Shown here one piece after another: positions 1-6,117 of a stretch of DNA of 19,593 nucleotides. The DNA comes from Desulfobacterales bacterium (GTDB lineage: Bacteria; Desulfobacterota; Desulfobacteria; Desulfobacterales; Desulfosalsimonadaceae), in assembly GCA_018399455.1 (NCBI GenBank), contig JAGYOT010000002.1, positions 1-19,593 on the forward strand, read 5' to 3'. Position numbers and translations under genes: made by a program. The first letter of the stretch is position 1; each line of letters opens with the position of its first letter. The notes under the pieces were generated by a model. The model saw nothing but the letters and a program-made list of their open reading frames with translations, ran no database searches and was not told the DNA's origin.

Positions 1-1
1 C

Positions 2-2005
2 GCCAGGGAAAAGCGGGAGGCCGTGGAAAAGCTGAAGGCGGAGGCGGTTGATTATCTGTCCTGGGAGATTCTTCAGGCCGGCCGGCGGGAGGACATGGAA
101 AAAAAGCTGGACCACCTGAACCGGTTTAAGGTGTTCCAGGCGATCGCGCTGGAGAGTGAGATTCGGCAGCAGGTTTTTGTGGAGAAGCTGGAGGGGTTGG
201 GTTTTTCCAGGAAGGCGATTGATGACCAGTTGGAGACAGAGACGGACATCAAGCGCAAGCTGTCATTGTATTTTGAGTCGCTCCTGAAAAAAGCCGATGC
301 CGATCCGATTGTTATCAGCGATATGCTGTTTAATCATTTCAAGGCGCGGGGTCGGTTTTTCCGGACAAAGAAGGACGAGGTCTTTCTGCTCTATAAGCAT
401 AAGACCTATGAGATCAGTAATAATCTTCCGTTTAATTCGTTGATGATGCGGACCACTGATTTGTTGCCGACCCGGGAGCCGGGGAGGTCGGTGTGGTGCG
501 CGTTGGCGAATCGGGGATACAGTTACGGGGTGGAGATCCAGGCGGCCAACTGGCTTTTTACTGACGATCAGACCGATACCGTTTATGTTAATTTGAATTC
601 CCCGGATAACACCATATTGAAGGTGGGGCAGAATTATATCGAAGAGCTGCCCAACGGTATGAATGATGACAATGTTCTGCTGCGGACCAGCGATACCATT
701 GAGCCGTTCTCGTTTATTCCGGACGCTGATGTCAAGGAGGGTTTCCGGATGCTCAAGGAGCTTATTTTTGACAATCTGGCGTGTGAACGGGAACAGAAAT
801 ATTTGATCTTGGCCTGGATGATGTCGGCCTTTTTGTTTGATTTTTCAAATATGCAGATGCTGATGAAGTTTTCCGGGAGCAAGGCCAGCGGAAAGACCAC
901 CGGGGCCAGGCTGATATCGATGTTGATTTACGGGATCGAGGATGTCGGATCGCAGTCGAGCGCCAGCGCTTTTGCCGAGGCCAGCCGGAATCCGGTGTTA
1001 TTCATCGACAACCTGGAGCAGAAGAACATTAATATGGGGATGAATGATTTTTTGCTGCTGGCGGCCAGTAAGAGCTCCAAGACCAAGCGGATGTCGGGCA
1101 CGGACAGCGACACGATCAAGGAGAGGCCCAAGAGCCTGGTGTTGACTACGGCGATTGAGCCGTTCACGCTGTCGGAATTGATCTCCAGGACCTGTGAGGT
1201 TGAATTTCATAGTCAATACCACGCTGAAGATTTTATCGATTCTGATGTAACCAGGCACCTCAAAAAGCACCGTGATTTAATTCTTTCCGCCATTATCAAG
1301 CTGATCTCCCAAAAAATCCTGCCGCATATCTCCGAGCGGCGGAATTATATGACCATCCTGAGAAAAGAGTACAAGAATCACTGCATGGAGCGAAACAATG
1401 AATATATTTCATTGTTAATGGTTATCCTCCAGAATGTCCTCCCACATATCCCGTATTATTCTAAAAATAACGTCATGTTTGGAGTGGAGGATGGAGAGGC
1501 GGAGATTCGCCGGCGGTGGATTGAGTATCAAAATGAGCGCTCCAGGGAAATGGAGACGGGATCGAATGATATCTTGAAGATGCTCAATGGTATTGTCCGG
1601 GATTATCTCTATATAATGAAGACCAAGGACGTTGATGTCACTTATGATCCAGAGCGTCATGCCGAAGTGTTCAAGTACACCCATCCCGAATACGGCCTGG
1701 AAATAATCAAAACCAAGCCGCAGGACTTCTGGGATAAAAATCTGAATGAATATTGCCACCAGGTGGAGATTGAGTTCACGGCCACTGCCGGCGAAATAGT
1801 GTATGCTTTTGATAGTTATTCCAAGAACAAGGGACTTAAAAATCCATATACTTCGGCAGCCATCTTCGGCAAGAGACTGGAGAATGATCTGTCTATTCTC
1901 CAGGCAAAAGGATGGACCCTGCTCTCCCGAGAAGGGATGTTCCCTCATTATAAGATCATCCGGGGCCGTAGGTACTTTAGATTTGTAAACATTATAGTGA
2001 GTTAA
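2..2005 (+). CDS. Primase/helicase-type replication protein, C-terminal part
   Basis: Probable phage replication ATPase/helicase, likely the C-terminal part of a primase-helicase. The reading frame is open to the left edge. A GTG at 23 exists, but the upstream codons look coding, so the true start is outside the window. Counting from that GTG as residue 1, residues 1-90 are a charged helical stretch resembling the C-terminal region of DnaG-like primases. A P-loop ATPase core follows: Walker A GSKASGKT at 285-292, Walker B VLFIDN at 325-330, and a polar TT near 375 that may be sensor 1. The C-terminal ~250 residues are not recognised. It acts on phage DNA in the cytoplasm. The repeat-rich non-coding stretch directly downstream fits an origin served by this protein. 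The ATPase call is firm; the primase link is inferred, as no zinc-finger or TOPRIM motif is in view. Confidence 0.75.
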   Translation, partial: AREKREAVEKLKAEAVDYLSWEILQAGRREDMEKKLDHLNRFKVFQAIALESEIRQQVFVEKLEGLGFSRKAIDDQLETETDIKRKLSLYFESLLKKADADPIVISDMLFNHFKARGRFFRTKKDEVFLLYKHKTYEISNNLPFNSLMMRTTDLLPTREPGRSVWCALANRGYSYGVEIQAANWLFTDDQTDTVYVNLNSPDNTILKVGQNYIEELPNGMNDDNVLLRTSDTIEPFSFIPDADVKEGFRMLKELIFDNLACEREQKYLILAWMMSAFLFDFSNMQMLMKFSGSKASGKTTGARLISMLIYGIEDVGSQSSASAFAEASRNPVLFIDNLEQKNINMGMNDFLLLAASKSSKTKRMSGTDSDTIKERPKSLVLTTAIEPFTLSELISRTCEVEFHSQYHAEDFIDSDVTRHLKKHRDLILSAIIKLISQKILPHISERRNYMTILRKEYKNHCMERNNEYISLLMVILQNVLPHIPYYSKNNVMFGVEDGEAEIRRRWIEYQNERSREMETGSNDILKMLNGIVRDYLYIMKTKDVDVTYDPERHAEVFKYTHPEYGLEIIKTKPQDFWDKNLNEYCHQVEIEFTATAGEIVYAFDSYSKNKGLKNPYTSAAIFGKRLENDLSILQAKGWTLLSREGMFPHYKIIRGRRYFRFVNIIVS

Positions 2006-2088
2006 TATATTTTTTAATGGTTTACGTCACTAAACATTCACTAATTTGTGGAGCATTTGAAGAGATTTTGCGGAAAACCCCGTTTGCT

Positions 2089-2461
2089 AACACCCTAAAC
2101 AATGTAAACTTAATTATTTCAATAGTTTTAAGGGGTGTTTGCAGTGGTGTAAGGAAGGGTGCACGAGGGTGTTTGATGGGTGTTTGCAAACACCCTATTT
2201 TCTCTCCTTACACCCTCTTAATATATTAATTTTATTTATAAAACATTGTTTAGGTGTAGGGTGTAAGGAAAAAATATCAAGGCCTTTGATTTTTGTTTAA
2301 TTTATTGTGTGATGCTGTTTTTAATTTGTTTGTAATTTTAGTAGTTTATCTTTCAAGGGGTAGAGAAAGGGAAGGGGGATGGTGCAGGCATTTGGGGCCG
2401 TCCTTACACCCTATAAGGAATTAGTTAATTGTTTCAAGTATTTGTTCAGGGTGTTTGATGG
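2089..2461. repeat. Iteron-like repeat cluster, core AGGGTGT/ACACCCT
   Basis: Cores are at 2090-2096 (inverted), 2132-2138, 2146-2151, 2166-2172, 2178-2183, 2190-2196 (inverted), 2210-2216 (inverted), 2258-2264, 2406-2412 (inverted) and 2448-2454; a weaker one is at 2156-2162. Longer exact copies: TCCTTACACCCT at 2205-2216 and 2401-2412, with its reverse complement at 2258-2269; AGGGTGTTTGATGG at 2166-2179 and 2448-2461. Two classes follow the core, TTTG and AAGGA. This density is far above chance for AT-rich sequence and indicates a protein-binding array. Confidence 0.8.
2178..2195. repeat. Perfect 18-bp palindrome
   Basis: GGGTGTTTGCAAACACCC reads the same on both strands. It consists of two facing copies of the repeat core of the surrounding array, and is the most symmetric binding site in the cluster. 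No T-run follows, so a terminator is unlikely. Confidence 0.85.
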
Positions 2462-2667
2462 ATCAGGGTGGTTAAGGGGCCAGGGGTTGGACAGGTGGTA
2501 ACGTCTAATACTGATAGTATGTCCTTATCGGTTTCGAGTGGGTGTTTTTATGATTTGTTCTGATTTCAGTTGGTTCTACCCATGTTTTGGTTGTCGGCCG
2601 GGGTGGGGGCTCGCGTACCGGTTTATTTCGGACGGATTGTTTAATGACATTATCGCTTATAATTATA

Positions 2668-2744
2668 AATTGTGCGGTTTGGTGGGTTTGGAGGGTAGGA
2701 TTGGCAGGGCCTGGCGGTTGGGTGTTGGTGGGAATTGTGCGGTT
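2668..2744 (+). repeat. 12-bp direct repeat in the G-rich tract
   Basis: AATTGTGCGGTT occurs at 2668-2679 and again at 2733-2744, 65 bases apart, inside the tract with strong G-over-C skew. Its role is unknown. Confidence 0.6.
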
Positions 2745-2827
2745 AGTTTTGGGAAAGTTGATTTTTGTAGTTTTGGGTGGGGCCGGTTAATGGTTGGGAT
2801 GGGGTCCCCCCTCCAAAAGATTCAGCG

Positions 2828-2879
2828 CCGGCGGCCAGGGTGTTCGCCCATTGGTGGCTGTAAATTGGGCCGGTTTTTT
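2828..2879 (+). terminator. Possible branched rho-independent terminator
   Basis: CCGGC at 2828-2832 pairs with GCCGG at 2869-2873. Inside it GGCCA (2833-2837) pairs with TGGCT (2855-2859), with one G-U pair, and GGG (2838-2840) pairs with CCC (2847-2849). Six T follow at 2874-2879. The internal bulges make it weaker than a simple hairpin. It would end transcripts arriving from the primase side, about 30 bases before the integrase start. Confidence 0.35.
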
Positions 2880-2911
2880 GAAATTGAAACCATAGGGGGG
2901 TCCGGGGGGAA

Positions 2912-3904
2912 ATGAATATTGCCGACCAGTTGAAGCGATGGGGTGAGCACATGCTGATTCTTCGGGGAATGTCGCGGAAGAGCGTGGCCGCCTATACACA
3001 ATATCTGCTTGAATTTATTAATTGGTATGAGTCGTTCGCGGGGCCTGGCCAGGGCCGGAAGATTGTGTTCAAGAAGGTGACCAGGCCGGATATTGAACGA
3101 TATATGGAGCATCTGTTCTATAACGTGGGCAACTCCAACTCGACCAGAAAGACCAAGCTGATCACGATCAGGTCTTTCTGGCGTTGGCTCCAGTATGAGG
3201 GCTTTGTGGAGGAGGATGTGACTTATGGGATACCGACACCGATTGTCCGGATAAAATTAATCCAGTCGTTCACCAGGCGTGAAATTTTGAGGATTTTTCG
3301 CCAGGTGGACATATACAGCGCCAAGGGGATGCGGGACAACGCCTTGTTGATTCTGCTGGCGTTTGCCGGGTTGAGGGTGGGGGAGCTGTGCGGGCTCCGG
3401 ATTGGAGATCTGGCCGATGACGGAGAATATATCAATGTGCATATTCCCGAGGATCTCGGCAAGAAGGGATCGTCCCGGGTGGTGGAGCTCTGGAAAGCGC
3501 CGTCGGTGTTTGTGCGGCAGTGGGTGGCCATGCGGGTGTCGACCGGCGCGACCACGGGGTCGGCGGTGTTTGTGTCGTTTCGCCGGGGGGACAAGCCGAC
3601 AGGGCGGCCGCTGGTACCGCGGAGTGTGGACCGGATCGTGAAAACCCATGCCGAGGCCGCCCAGGTCCGGAAGCCGGCGGTGACCTCGCATATGTTCCGG
3701 GCCACCCATGCTTCGGACCTGCGGGCGATCAAGGGGTATGACATCGCCGCCATTGCCGAACGGCTGGGGCATCGTAATATCTCGACCACGGATCGCTATT
3801 TGCCGCAGCGGGGGAGATTAAAGAAGGAATACCGCTCATTGCGGGAATATTGGCGAGAATGGGAACAAATCTGGACGGGGGTGCCTGATGGCTCAGCAGA
3901 GTGA
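2912..3904 (+). CDS. int: Tyrosine recombinase / phage integrase
   Basis: Site-specific DNA recombinase that would integrate or excise the phage, or resolve its multimers. At 330 aa it has the usual length of XerC/XerD-like phage integrases. An N-terminal SAM-like core-binding domain spans about 1-100 and the catalytic domain about 115-315. All expected catalytic residues are visible: Arg155 (GLRVGEL), a Lys at 184 or 185 (GKKGSS), His260 and Arg263 (HMFR), His287 (LGHRN) and the nucleophile Tyr296 (TDRYL). The ATG at 2912 follows a G-rich ribosome site. Its end overlaps the Mor-like gene by 17 nt, so the two are translated together. The repeats upstream could include arm-type sites for this enzyme; no attachment core was identified. 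Confidence 0.93.
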   Translation: MNIADQLKRWGEHMLILRGMSRKSVAAYTQYLLEFINWYESFAGPGQGRKIVFKKVTRPDIERYMEHLFYNVGNSNSTRKTKLITIRSFWRWLQYEGFVEEDVTYGIPTPIVRIKLIQSFTRREILRIFRQVDIYSAKGMRDNALLILLAFAGLRVGELCGLRIGDLADDGEYINVHIPEDLGKKGSSRVVELWKAPSVFVRQWVAMRVSTGATTGSAVFVSFRRGDKPTGRPLVPRSVDRIVKTHAEAAQVRKPAVTSHMFRATHASDLRAIKGYDIAAIAERLGHRNISTTDRYLPQRGRLKKEYRSLREYWREWEQIWTGVPDGSAE

Positions 3905-4160
3905 AACCTGGGACGCGTTGACCCACCTGGCAGATCGTTTTCGGGTGTCGTTTGGCCAGGAAGATGGGGCGGAGATCATGCGGATTCTTTATGAAGAGCT
4001 GGGAGGGTTGCGGATTACCGTGCCCACCGTTACCCAGCTCATCGTTGAAGAGCGGAACCGGAAAATCCGCAACCGGTTTGCGGGCAACAACCACGAAGAG
4101 CTGGCCATTATGTGGGGTTTGTCGGTCCGCCAGGTGCGGCGGATCGTGAACGATCAATAA
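3888..4160 (+). CDS. Mor-family transcription activator
   Basis: DNA-binding protein of the Mor/C family, best known from phage Mu, where Mor and C activate the middle and late promoters together with sigma70 RNA polymerase. At 90 aa it is shorter than Mu Mor but has the family's signature. A GGLRITVP strand segment lies at 39-46, the dimer/strand region of Mor proteins, followed by a basic helix. A helix-turn-helix spans about 66-88 (NNHEELAIMWGLSVRQVRRI). The ATG at 3888 lies inside the end of the integrase gene, after a GGGGG stretch. It is the only recognisable activator in the window, which makes it the prime candidate to bind the two 35-bp dyad elements before the late genes. Confidence 0.8.
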   Translation: MAQQSETWDALTHLADRFRVSFGQEDGAEIMRILYEELGGLRITVPTVTQLIVEERNRKIRNRFAGNNHEELAIMWGLSVRQVRRIVNDQ

Positions 4161-4167
4161 GGGGCCG

Positions 4168-4257
4168 TTGCTTAATATCACCGTTACGAACGGAGATATA
4201 GAGCAAATTGTGGAGGCGGTAGTGTTGCGGAGGGAGTGGTATGGCATCGACAAATAA
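4168..4257 (+). CDS. Possible 29-aa micro-ORF before the ParB-like gene
   Basis: A TTG-started frame of 29 codons fills the gap between the Mor-like and ParB-like genes and ends in TAA at 4255-4257, overlapping the ParB-like start by 17 nt. The peptide begins MLNITVTNGDIEQ and has an amphipathic, helix-prone character. An AAGGGG lies just upstream, but only three bases from the TTG, which is too close for an ideal ribosome site. The frame also covers the 4175-4199 dyad. It may be a leader peptide coupled to the next gene, or chance. Confidence 0.2.
   Translation: MLNITVTNGDIEQIVEAVVLRREWYGIDK
4175..4199. promoter_or_regulatory. 25-bp dyad, possible operator
   Basis: The arms are ATATC at 4175-4179 with GATAT at 4195-4199, and CCGTT at 4181-4185 with AACGG at 4189-4193; 10 of 12 base pairs around the centre are symmetric. 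No T-run follows. The place, between the activator gene and the ParB-like gene, suits an operator or a binding site of one of the two products. Confidence 0.45.
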
Positions 4258-4933
4258 GAAAACGGCCGAGCCGAAATTATCCAAATATATCACCGGAGAA
4301 GAGATTGAGATTTCCCGGGAAGAGCTGCAGAACGCTCCGTATAATCCCCGGAAAATATCCAAGACGGCCAAAAAGCGGCTGAAAAAAAATATTCAGCAGG
4401 TGGGCCTGCTGGGCGGGATCGTGTGGAACCGTACCACCGGCAATATTGTTTCGGGTCACCAGCGGGTCCAGGCCTTAGACGCCCTGGAGCGCAAGAGCGA
4501 TTATAAGCTGCGGGTGACCGTGGTGGAGATGGATGAGAAAACCGAAAAAGAGCAGAACGTGTTCATGAACAATCCCGAGGCCCAGGGTGATTTTGATATG
4601 GTTACCCTGGAGCAGTTGATGGGGGACGAAGAAATCGACGTTACCAAGATGGGGTTTGATGAGGCGGATAAATTCCGCCTGTTCGGGTTTGACTCCCTGG
4701 ACACGGACGAAGCGGTTAATATGGCCCAGGAGCTGCGTAAATCGCGGGACCTGTTTGATAAGATCAAAGACAAAAACTTGCAGCGGGACGCGGATGATTT
4801 TTATTGCGTGATCGTGTTCGCGGATAATGAAAGCCGGCGGGAGCTGGCCCGCCGGCTTGGGGTTGGTGACCATCGATATTTTGACGGCCGTCGGTTATTC
4901 GAGCTCTTGGATGGGGTCGAGGCCGAGGGCTGA
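4241..4933 (+). CDS. ParB/Srx-domain phage protein
   Basis: A 230-aa protein with a ParB-like N-terminal nuclease/CTPase-type fold. Visible motifs are NPRKI at 35-39 and SGHQR at 71-75, the typical pair of ParB/Srx-domain proteins. The C-terminal half (about 100-230) is acidic and charged and has no clear DNA-binding helix-turn-helix, so a partition role like chromosomal ParB is unlikely. Phage members of this group are common near terminase or methyltransferase genes and mostly lack a known job. The ATG at 4241 follows a GGAGGGAG site. The last 39 nt overlap, tail to tail, the last gene of the opposite-strand operon. An 11-bp hairpin near the 3' end may terminate that opposing operon. Confidence 0.8.
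   Translation: MASTNKKTAEPKLSKYITGEEIEISREELQNAPYNPRKISKTAKKRLKKNIQQVGLLGGIVWNRTTGNIVSGHQRVQALDALERKSDYKLRVTVVEMDEKTEKEQNVFMNNPEAQGDFDMVTLEQLMGDEEIDVTKMGFDEADKFRLFGFDSLDTDEAVNMAQELRKSRDLFDKIKDKNLQRDADDFYCVIVFADNESRRELARRLGVGDHRYFDGRRLFELLDGVEAEG
4831..4858 (-). terminator. 11-bp perfect hairpin, likely end of the minus-strand operon
   Basis: AAGCCGGCGGG (4831-4841) and CCCGCCGGCTT (4848-4858) form a perfect 11-bp stem with a 6-nt loop. Read on the minus strand it lies 37 nt past the stop of the last minus-strand gene and is followed by TCATTAT, a weak U-rich tail. It is also coding sequence of the ParB-like gene (Arg/Glu/Leu codons). Terminator function is inferred. Confidence 0.45.
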
Positions 4934-5221
4934 CGCCAGCCAGTGAGCGACCATGTAACGATGGCAGGGTTTGCCGGATTTTTCCCAACAGCAGATGATT
5001 TTGCCGGTGAGCTGGGCGTATATCTCGTCCGGATCCAGGCCCCGGGCCCCCAGCAGGGCCAGGTATTGCTCATAATCATACCCGGCCTTGAGCATGTCCC
5101 GGGTGGGGGCCAGGGCGGGAAATCGGCGGCCTTTCCCCCACCAGCGCGGGGTATAGAGAGCGATGGAGACGGCGTCCGGGTTTTGGCGGACGCCGGGCTT
5201 GGCGAAATAAGACGTCATCAT
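4895..5221 (-). CDS. DUF488-like small protein
   Basis: A 108-aa protein, last gene of the minus-strand operon. The segment at 73-94 (IICCWEKSGKPCHRYMVAHW) resembles the conserved end of DUF488-type proteins, which carry a Cys-His-Arg motif after a short strand; here C77, C78 and C86-H87-R88. The biochemical role of DUF488 is not established. The start at 5221 is supported by AAAGGAGG 7 nt upstream and overlaps the stop of the preceding gene (ATGA type). A second ATG follows at 5218. The 3' end overlaps the ParB-like gene by 39 nt on the other strand. Family membership is fair; function is unknown. Confidence 0.65.
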   Translation of the reverse strand: MMTSYFAKPGVRQNPDAVSIALYTPRWWGKGRRFPALAPTRDMLKAGYDYEQYLALLGARGLDPDEIYAQLTGKIICCWEKSGKPCHRYMVAHWLASALGLDPIQELE

Positions 5222-5715
5222 TTGTCGCCTCCTTTGGTTTCGGTGTTATCTTCCAACAGGATATTCAGCCAGTCTTCCATGAATTTTTCCTCGTTGAACC
5301 GGCCATTCCAGAAGCCGGCGATCCAGAGTTCCAGGCAAGCCAGCTCCCAGCGGGTGCAGGCGCGGAGCTTGTCGAGAAATGTGTCCTTGCCGACTCCCCA
5401 TTTCTCCTCGTAAAGCCCGGGATAGATTTCGAAGCTGTCCATGATAGACAGTCCGATATGGTGTCCGGTGGTGCCGTGGCTCATGTATGAGATGACGGCC
5501 TGGTGGCCGTTGAGCACGTCGACCATCATCATCAATTCCCCGCGGGAGAATCGGCCGCGCATGCGGGCCAGGGTGACGTCGACCAGGTAGGGAATTTCCT
5601 CCAGCGCCCAACTCGCAGCGGAGTTTTTGTTTTCGAAAAATTTGAGCCACCAATCCATGGCGGCCGCCCGGATTTTGGGTGCAACCTGGGCCAGGGGTCT
5701 GTTGTCTTTATCCAT
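5218..5715 (-). CDS. Uncharacterised 165-aa phage protein
   Basis: Third gene of the minus-strand operon, function not recognised. The start is set at 5715 because GGAGG (5721-5725) stands at the right distance; an ATG at 5727 would give four more residues but overlaps that site. The protein is soluble and rich in Trp and Met, with helical segments such as RGELMMMVDVLNG and a C-terminal stretch WELACLELWIAGFWNGRF that looks like a packing helix. There is no signal peptide and no clear catalytic motif. It overlaps the upstream gene by 8 nt and the downstream gene by 4 nt, so the three are translationally coupled. Similar short proteins seem to occur in other phages, but this is memory of a pattern, not a search. 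Confidence 0.75.
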   Translation of the reverse strand: MDKDNRPLAQVAPKIRAAAMDWWLKFFENKNSAASWALEEIPYLVDVTLARMRGRFSRGELMMMVDVLNGHQAVISYMSHGTTGHHIGLSIMDSFEIYPGLYEEKWGVGKDTFLDKLRACTRWELACLELWIAGFWNGRFNEEKFMEDWLNILLEDNTETKGGDK

Positions 5716-6067
5716 TTGTGCCTCCATTTACAATTTTGCGATCTATCAATATGCCGATGGCCTCGCCGCGGTGGACCTGGACGATGGGCAGCCATCGGGA
5801 TGAAACCTGGCGCGAGAACCGGATCAGATCCAGCTGCGTGGTAGGGATGAGGATTTCACCGGCCAGCACGCTGCATTTTTTTTGGTAGAGCGTGCGCTTG
5901 GAAATGCGGGCGTAATACCGGCCGTGCGGTGTGCAGCTCATCTGGCCTGTATAGCGCGGTGATATCCGGTACCGGCCGGCCAGGAACTCGATAAATTCGG
6001 CCGGGCATTCTGCAGCGTCCGGCGCCCGCTGGCCGGCGGGGTGGTGGAGTCGTTGGTGGAAATTCAT
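5708..6067 (-). CDS. Uncharacterised 119-aa protein
   Basis: Second gene of the minus-strand operon, function not recognised. The ATG at 6067 is preceded by AAGGAG at a good distance. The protein is basic, with many Arg and His in the first 75 residues, then a predicted beta-rich end (EILIPTTQLDLIRFSR, WLPIVQVHRGEAIGILI). Two Cys at positions 20 and 44 and one near 65 do not form an obvious metal site. It sits 50 nt downstream of the 312-aa gene, with an 8-bp GC hairpin in the gap, and overlaps the next gene by 8 nt. Confidence 0.7.
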   Translation of the reverse strand: MNFHQRLHHPAGQRAPDAAECPAEFIEFLAGRYRISPRYTGQMSCTPHGRYYARISKRTLYQKKCSVLAGEILIPTTQLDLIRFSRQVSSRWLPIVQVHRGEAIGILIDRKIVNGGTNG

Positions 6068-6088
6068 GGCGTTCTCCTTCTTTGTTTT

Positions 6089-6108
6089 GCCCCGGCCGGA
6101 GCCGGGGC
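6089..6108 (-). other. Intergenic 8-bp GC hairpin
   Basis: GCCCCGGC (6089-6096) pairs with GCCGGGGC (6101-6108) around a 4-nt loop, in the 50-nt gap between the first and second genes of the minus-strand operon. On the minus strand the following bases are A-rich, so it is not a classical terminator. It may tune mRNA stability or the ratio of the first product to the others. Confidence 0.5.
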
Positions 6109-6117
6109 CGGTTTGGG

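Larger units (their letters stand above)
2006..2911. other. 0.9 kb non-coding region: possible origin or attP region
   Basis: No convincing gene lies between the primase/helicase and the integrase. Open frames here (for example 2017-2229 and 2538-2915) have odd composition and no family resemblance. The left half (2006-2460) is AT-rich and carries at least ten copies of an AGGGTGT/ACACCCT core in both orientations. The right half (about 2540-2800) is strongly G-rich over C on the + strand. A structured hairpin followed by six T ends the region shortly before the integrase. The layout suits a replication origin, integrase arm sites of attP, or an operator cluster; the sequence alone does not decide. 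Confidence 0.6.

Noticed and set aside
2017..2229. 70-aa open frame after the primase/helicase
   Set aside because: It runs through the repeat array and shows no coding character or ribosome site.
2276..2295. Terminator after the primase/helicase (ATCAA/TTGAT with T-run)
   Set aside because: Only a 5-bp AT-rich stem; too weak to call.
2006..2461. CRISPR array
   Set aside because: Repeats are short, on both strands and irregularly spaced, with no equal-length spacers and no cas genes nearby.
2681..2733. G-quadruplex
   Set aside because: GGG runs are present, but loops of 6 to 11 bases make a stable structure doubtful.
2538..2915. 125-aa open frame before the integrase
   Set aside because: Its make-up follows the G/T-rich tract (many Gly, Trp, Cys), it has no usable ribosome site and no family resemblance, and it overlaps the structured hairpin.
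4943..5413. 156-aa + strand frame opposite two minus-strand genes
   Set aside because: It is the mirror of GC-rich coding sequence; the minus genes have strong ribosome sites, overlaps and protein-like composition.
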